The translations under genes were made by a program, and so were the position numbers. DNA of 64,000 nt from Mesodorylaimus sp. YZB2_4 (Eukaryota > Nematoda > Enoplea > Dorylaimida > Dorylaimidae). Shown here piece by piece: positions 61,934-64,000 of the stretch. The notes beneath the pieces are model-generated. The model did no database searches and had not been told where the DNA came from. It worked only from the letters and a program-made list of their open reading frames with translations. Every line of letters begins with the position of its first letter. Position 1 is the stretch's first letter. The stretch covers positions 2,467,198 to 2,531,197 of the forward strand of contig JASANH010000626.1 in assembly GCA_030248295.1 (NCBI GenBank), read 5' to 3'.

Positions 61934-64000
61934 AGCGGGCGTGCTTCGAATTGAGAGTGGTGCCTGTTTTGAGGCTTTGATGCAAAACTAAAATGATTTT
62001 TGGTAGACGATAATGATGGCCAGGGTGTGGTGAATTACCATAGTCCCCGGAGTATATCCCCTTCGCCCTGGTGCCTGGAGCAGTCATCTTTTGCTCTGCA
62101 TCCAGCGCTCAGTTTGTATTGCAGTCTTATCTCGCCGCGGTCTTTTGTCATGTAACCGCCAAGCAGATGATCAATGTCTCGCTTTCTGTGTAACTAGAGT
62201 GTACTAGATATGTCGCGAGCAGAGGAAGCACCTCGCACTGATCCAAGCTGCTAGCTGCGGCGATTGGAAGCAGGGCTCTACAATTTGTTGGCCAAAGGTT
62301 GCGAATAAGAGGTCTCTTTTTGGCTTCCTCCCGTGGGGAGTGTTGGGAAAGCATAGCTTCCTGAGATACAATAAGCTTCTCCCACCCACATTTGCCTGGC
62401 CTCCAATTCAAAGGCTAATTGTGTTGTGTCTAAGAAAAAGGGTGCAGGAATGTCTGTGGATGGGTTGGGCATATGGACATGCCAGAGAGAAGCAAAGCAC
62501 TGTTCGCGTGAAAGGGGAACGGTCAATTGTTGCAGTTAATGTACACGGAACCTCGGTATAGGCGACCGTTTTACAAGAGACTAAACAATGTACGGTGCGA
62601 AAGCAGCTAGCAGTGTACTCATATGCATATAGTTGAAACCTAAATATATCACATATCTCCCCCAATAAAATATGCCTTCAGCTTCCGCTCTCTTGAACAT
62701 CCTCCTCAAAACACGCGGCTCCATTGATCAGCAGGCATGGTAGTGCCTGCTTTCGATTAGACCAGCCAACCAGACGCCCAATGCTAAAGGACGATTTTCG
62801 CCGGCTAATAACTCGAAAACGGGCCGACGAAAATTTTTGATTTTTTGCACACTTAGCAGAATCGGCCGAGTCTAGAATTGTGCCAATTTTTATCAAAATC
62901 CGTCCGGCCATTGTCGAGTTCCAGAACACGCGATTTCTTGTTCAGGGGGAGAAGACGAGGAGGAGGAACAACATGTGCCTAGATCAACAACCAGAGGTCG
63001 TACAGTTGTAAATTTTAGTTTTTCTGAAAGCTGAAACTTTCGGACTCTGCCTTTTGACGGTCATTTTTTTGAAGCTTTAATTTCCGAAAAGTTAATTCTG
63101 AAAATAGTCACTGTTTCAGCTTTTTTTATCTGTCGCTCGTCAGGTACTGGACGGATTTCGATAAAAAGTGACATGGTTGCAGATCTGACTTATCTTGCAA
63201 AGCTTGCGAAAAATCAACTTTTCGGTTCAATCATTCTTGAGTTATCGACTATCGAAAGTTGCTGGCGCTGGTGTTCGTGGTTTACTTTTCAGCGCGGTGT
63301 TTAGAAACATCAACTGAACGGGTTGAGGCGCAGCGCCATTGAGTGGCTAGGCTTAGCGCGCCTCAGGAAGATGGGTATGGTGGACACCAATAAATTTGCT
63401 GATAATAAATTGAGAATATGTGAACGGAAATAAATGATGTGGAAAGAATTTCCATGGTCAGGACATGTTCTATAAGATGCGGAGGTAATATTGTTGAGAA
63501 AAATTAAAGCTAATAATAACTTGATAAAACTTGCGGATCCTCAGCGTTCTGTTAGCTTCTGATGGAATGCTCTGAGGATAAAGAAGTTAAGACCACTCGA
63601 GCATGAGGTAGTTCTCCTTGCGAATTACGCACGAATGAGCCTCACGAATTACGAATCCTTACGAATGAGCTTTTGTTGTTTTTCCTGCCGCCTGTATATC
63701 TATAAGTACATATTCGAAAAATCTGTGCGTTTCATGAGCAGGCACGGTAGTGCGGGTGAGAGTTTCAGACTATGAAATGGTCGATCTGTAGGCGGTCTTT
63801 ACGAGTAATTTCATGGGCGGGGGTTCACGTTCCGTTTTATGTTTCTCTCTTTAAGAGGTTTGGAAGAAGGTGTTTGGTGGTCACTTAATTCTATAATTCT
63901 ACCCCACTAAAAAAGGTCCATGAAATGGACCAACCCCTAGGTGCTTAGGAATAGAGAGCACAAACCTGTGTGGTACCCTCCCCGTGTATGGATCGGGATA
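61934..64000. other. Right-end region, no gene assigned
   Basis: No coding exon set could be supported. A segment at about 62815-63245 has ATTTTTATCAAAATCCGTCC and, in inverted form, GGACGGATTTCGATAAAAA about 270 bp apart, suggesting a diverged inverted repeat. Confidence 0.4.

Overview
This window looks like nuclear DNA from a small-genome invertebrate animal. Genes are split by short introns, mostly about 45-70 bp with GT-AG borders and TTTCAG or TTTTAG acceptors. The proteins are metazoan: DEG/ENaC channels, C-type lectin/EGF modules, an adhesion-type seven-helix receptor, collagen-type prolyl 4-hydroxylases, EB-like and ShKT-like secreted proteins. An ecdysozoan is most likely. I favour a nematode because of the acceptor sequence, the degenerin expansion and the EB/ShKT proteins, but a tardigrade or similar animal is not excluded. 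No bacterial operon, CRISPR array, rRNA or clear functional tRNA gene is visible. Gene models below were built by joining reading frames at splice sites with matching phase; boundaries may be off by a base.

Layout. 0-9.5 kb: a minus-strand cluster of duplicated secreted cysteine-rich genes (one cut by the window edge, one long locus, one pseudogene) among DNA transposon remnants. 9.6-11.1 kb: a hAT-like element with a SINE nested in it. 12.4-16.2 kb: a plus-strand lectin/EGF/7TM receptor. 16.5-18.0 kb: a second hAT-like element. 19.4-23.7 kb: two DEG/ENaC channel genes in tail-to-tail orientation. 24.9-25.9 kb: a small ShKT-like secreted protein. 27.1-34.0 kb: the most striking gene, a DEG/ENaC channel whose extracellular finger carries about 900 extra residues: an IgGFc-binding domain, an acidic metal-binding motif, a HYR-like domain and a Ser/Thr-rich linker. 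Basic cleavage-like sites lie on both sides. 35.2-36.1 kb: a third hAT-like element. 36.4-48.1 kb: three tandem minus-strand prolyl 4-hydroxylase alpha genes. 49-56 kb: no recognisable conserved gene, one duplicated segment pair that may be a young gene pair, SINE copies and a small hAT MITE. 56.6-61.9 kb: an 18-exon M16-family metalloprotease. 62-64 kb: nothing assignable.

Working together. Three channels of one family lie within 15 kb and share unusual pore residues, so they may be related subunits or independent sensors. The lectin receptor, EB, ShKT and IgGFc proteins are all extracellular recognition-type proteins. The hydroxylases probably modify collagen of the cuticle or matrix. The transposons form a coherent set: at least four non-autonomous hAT-like elements with 8-bp target duplications, each with its own short-motif array just inside its ends, plus a tRNA-derived SINE family with several copies.
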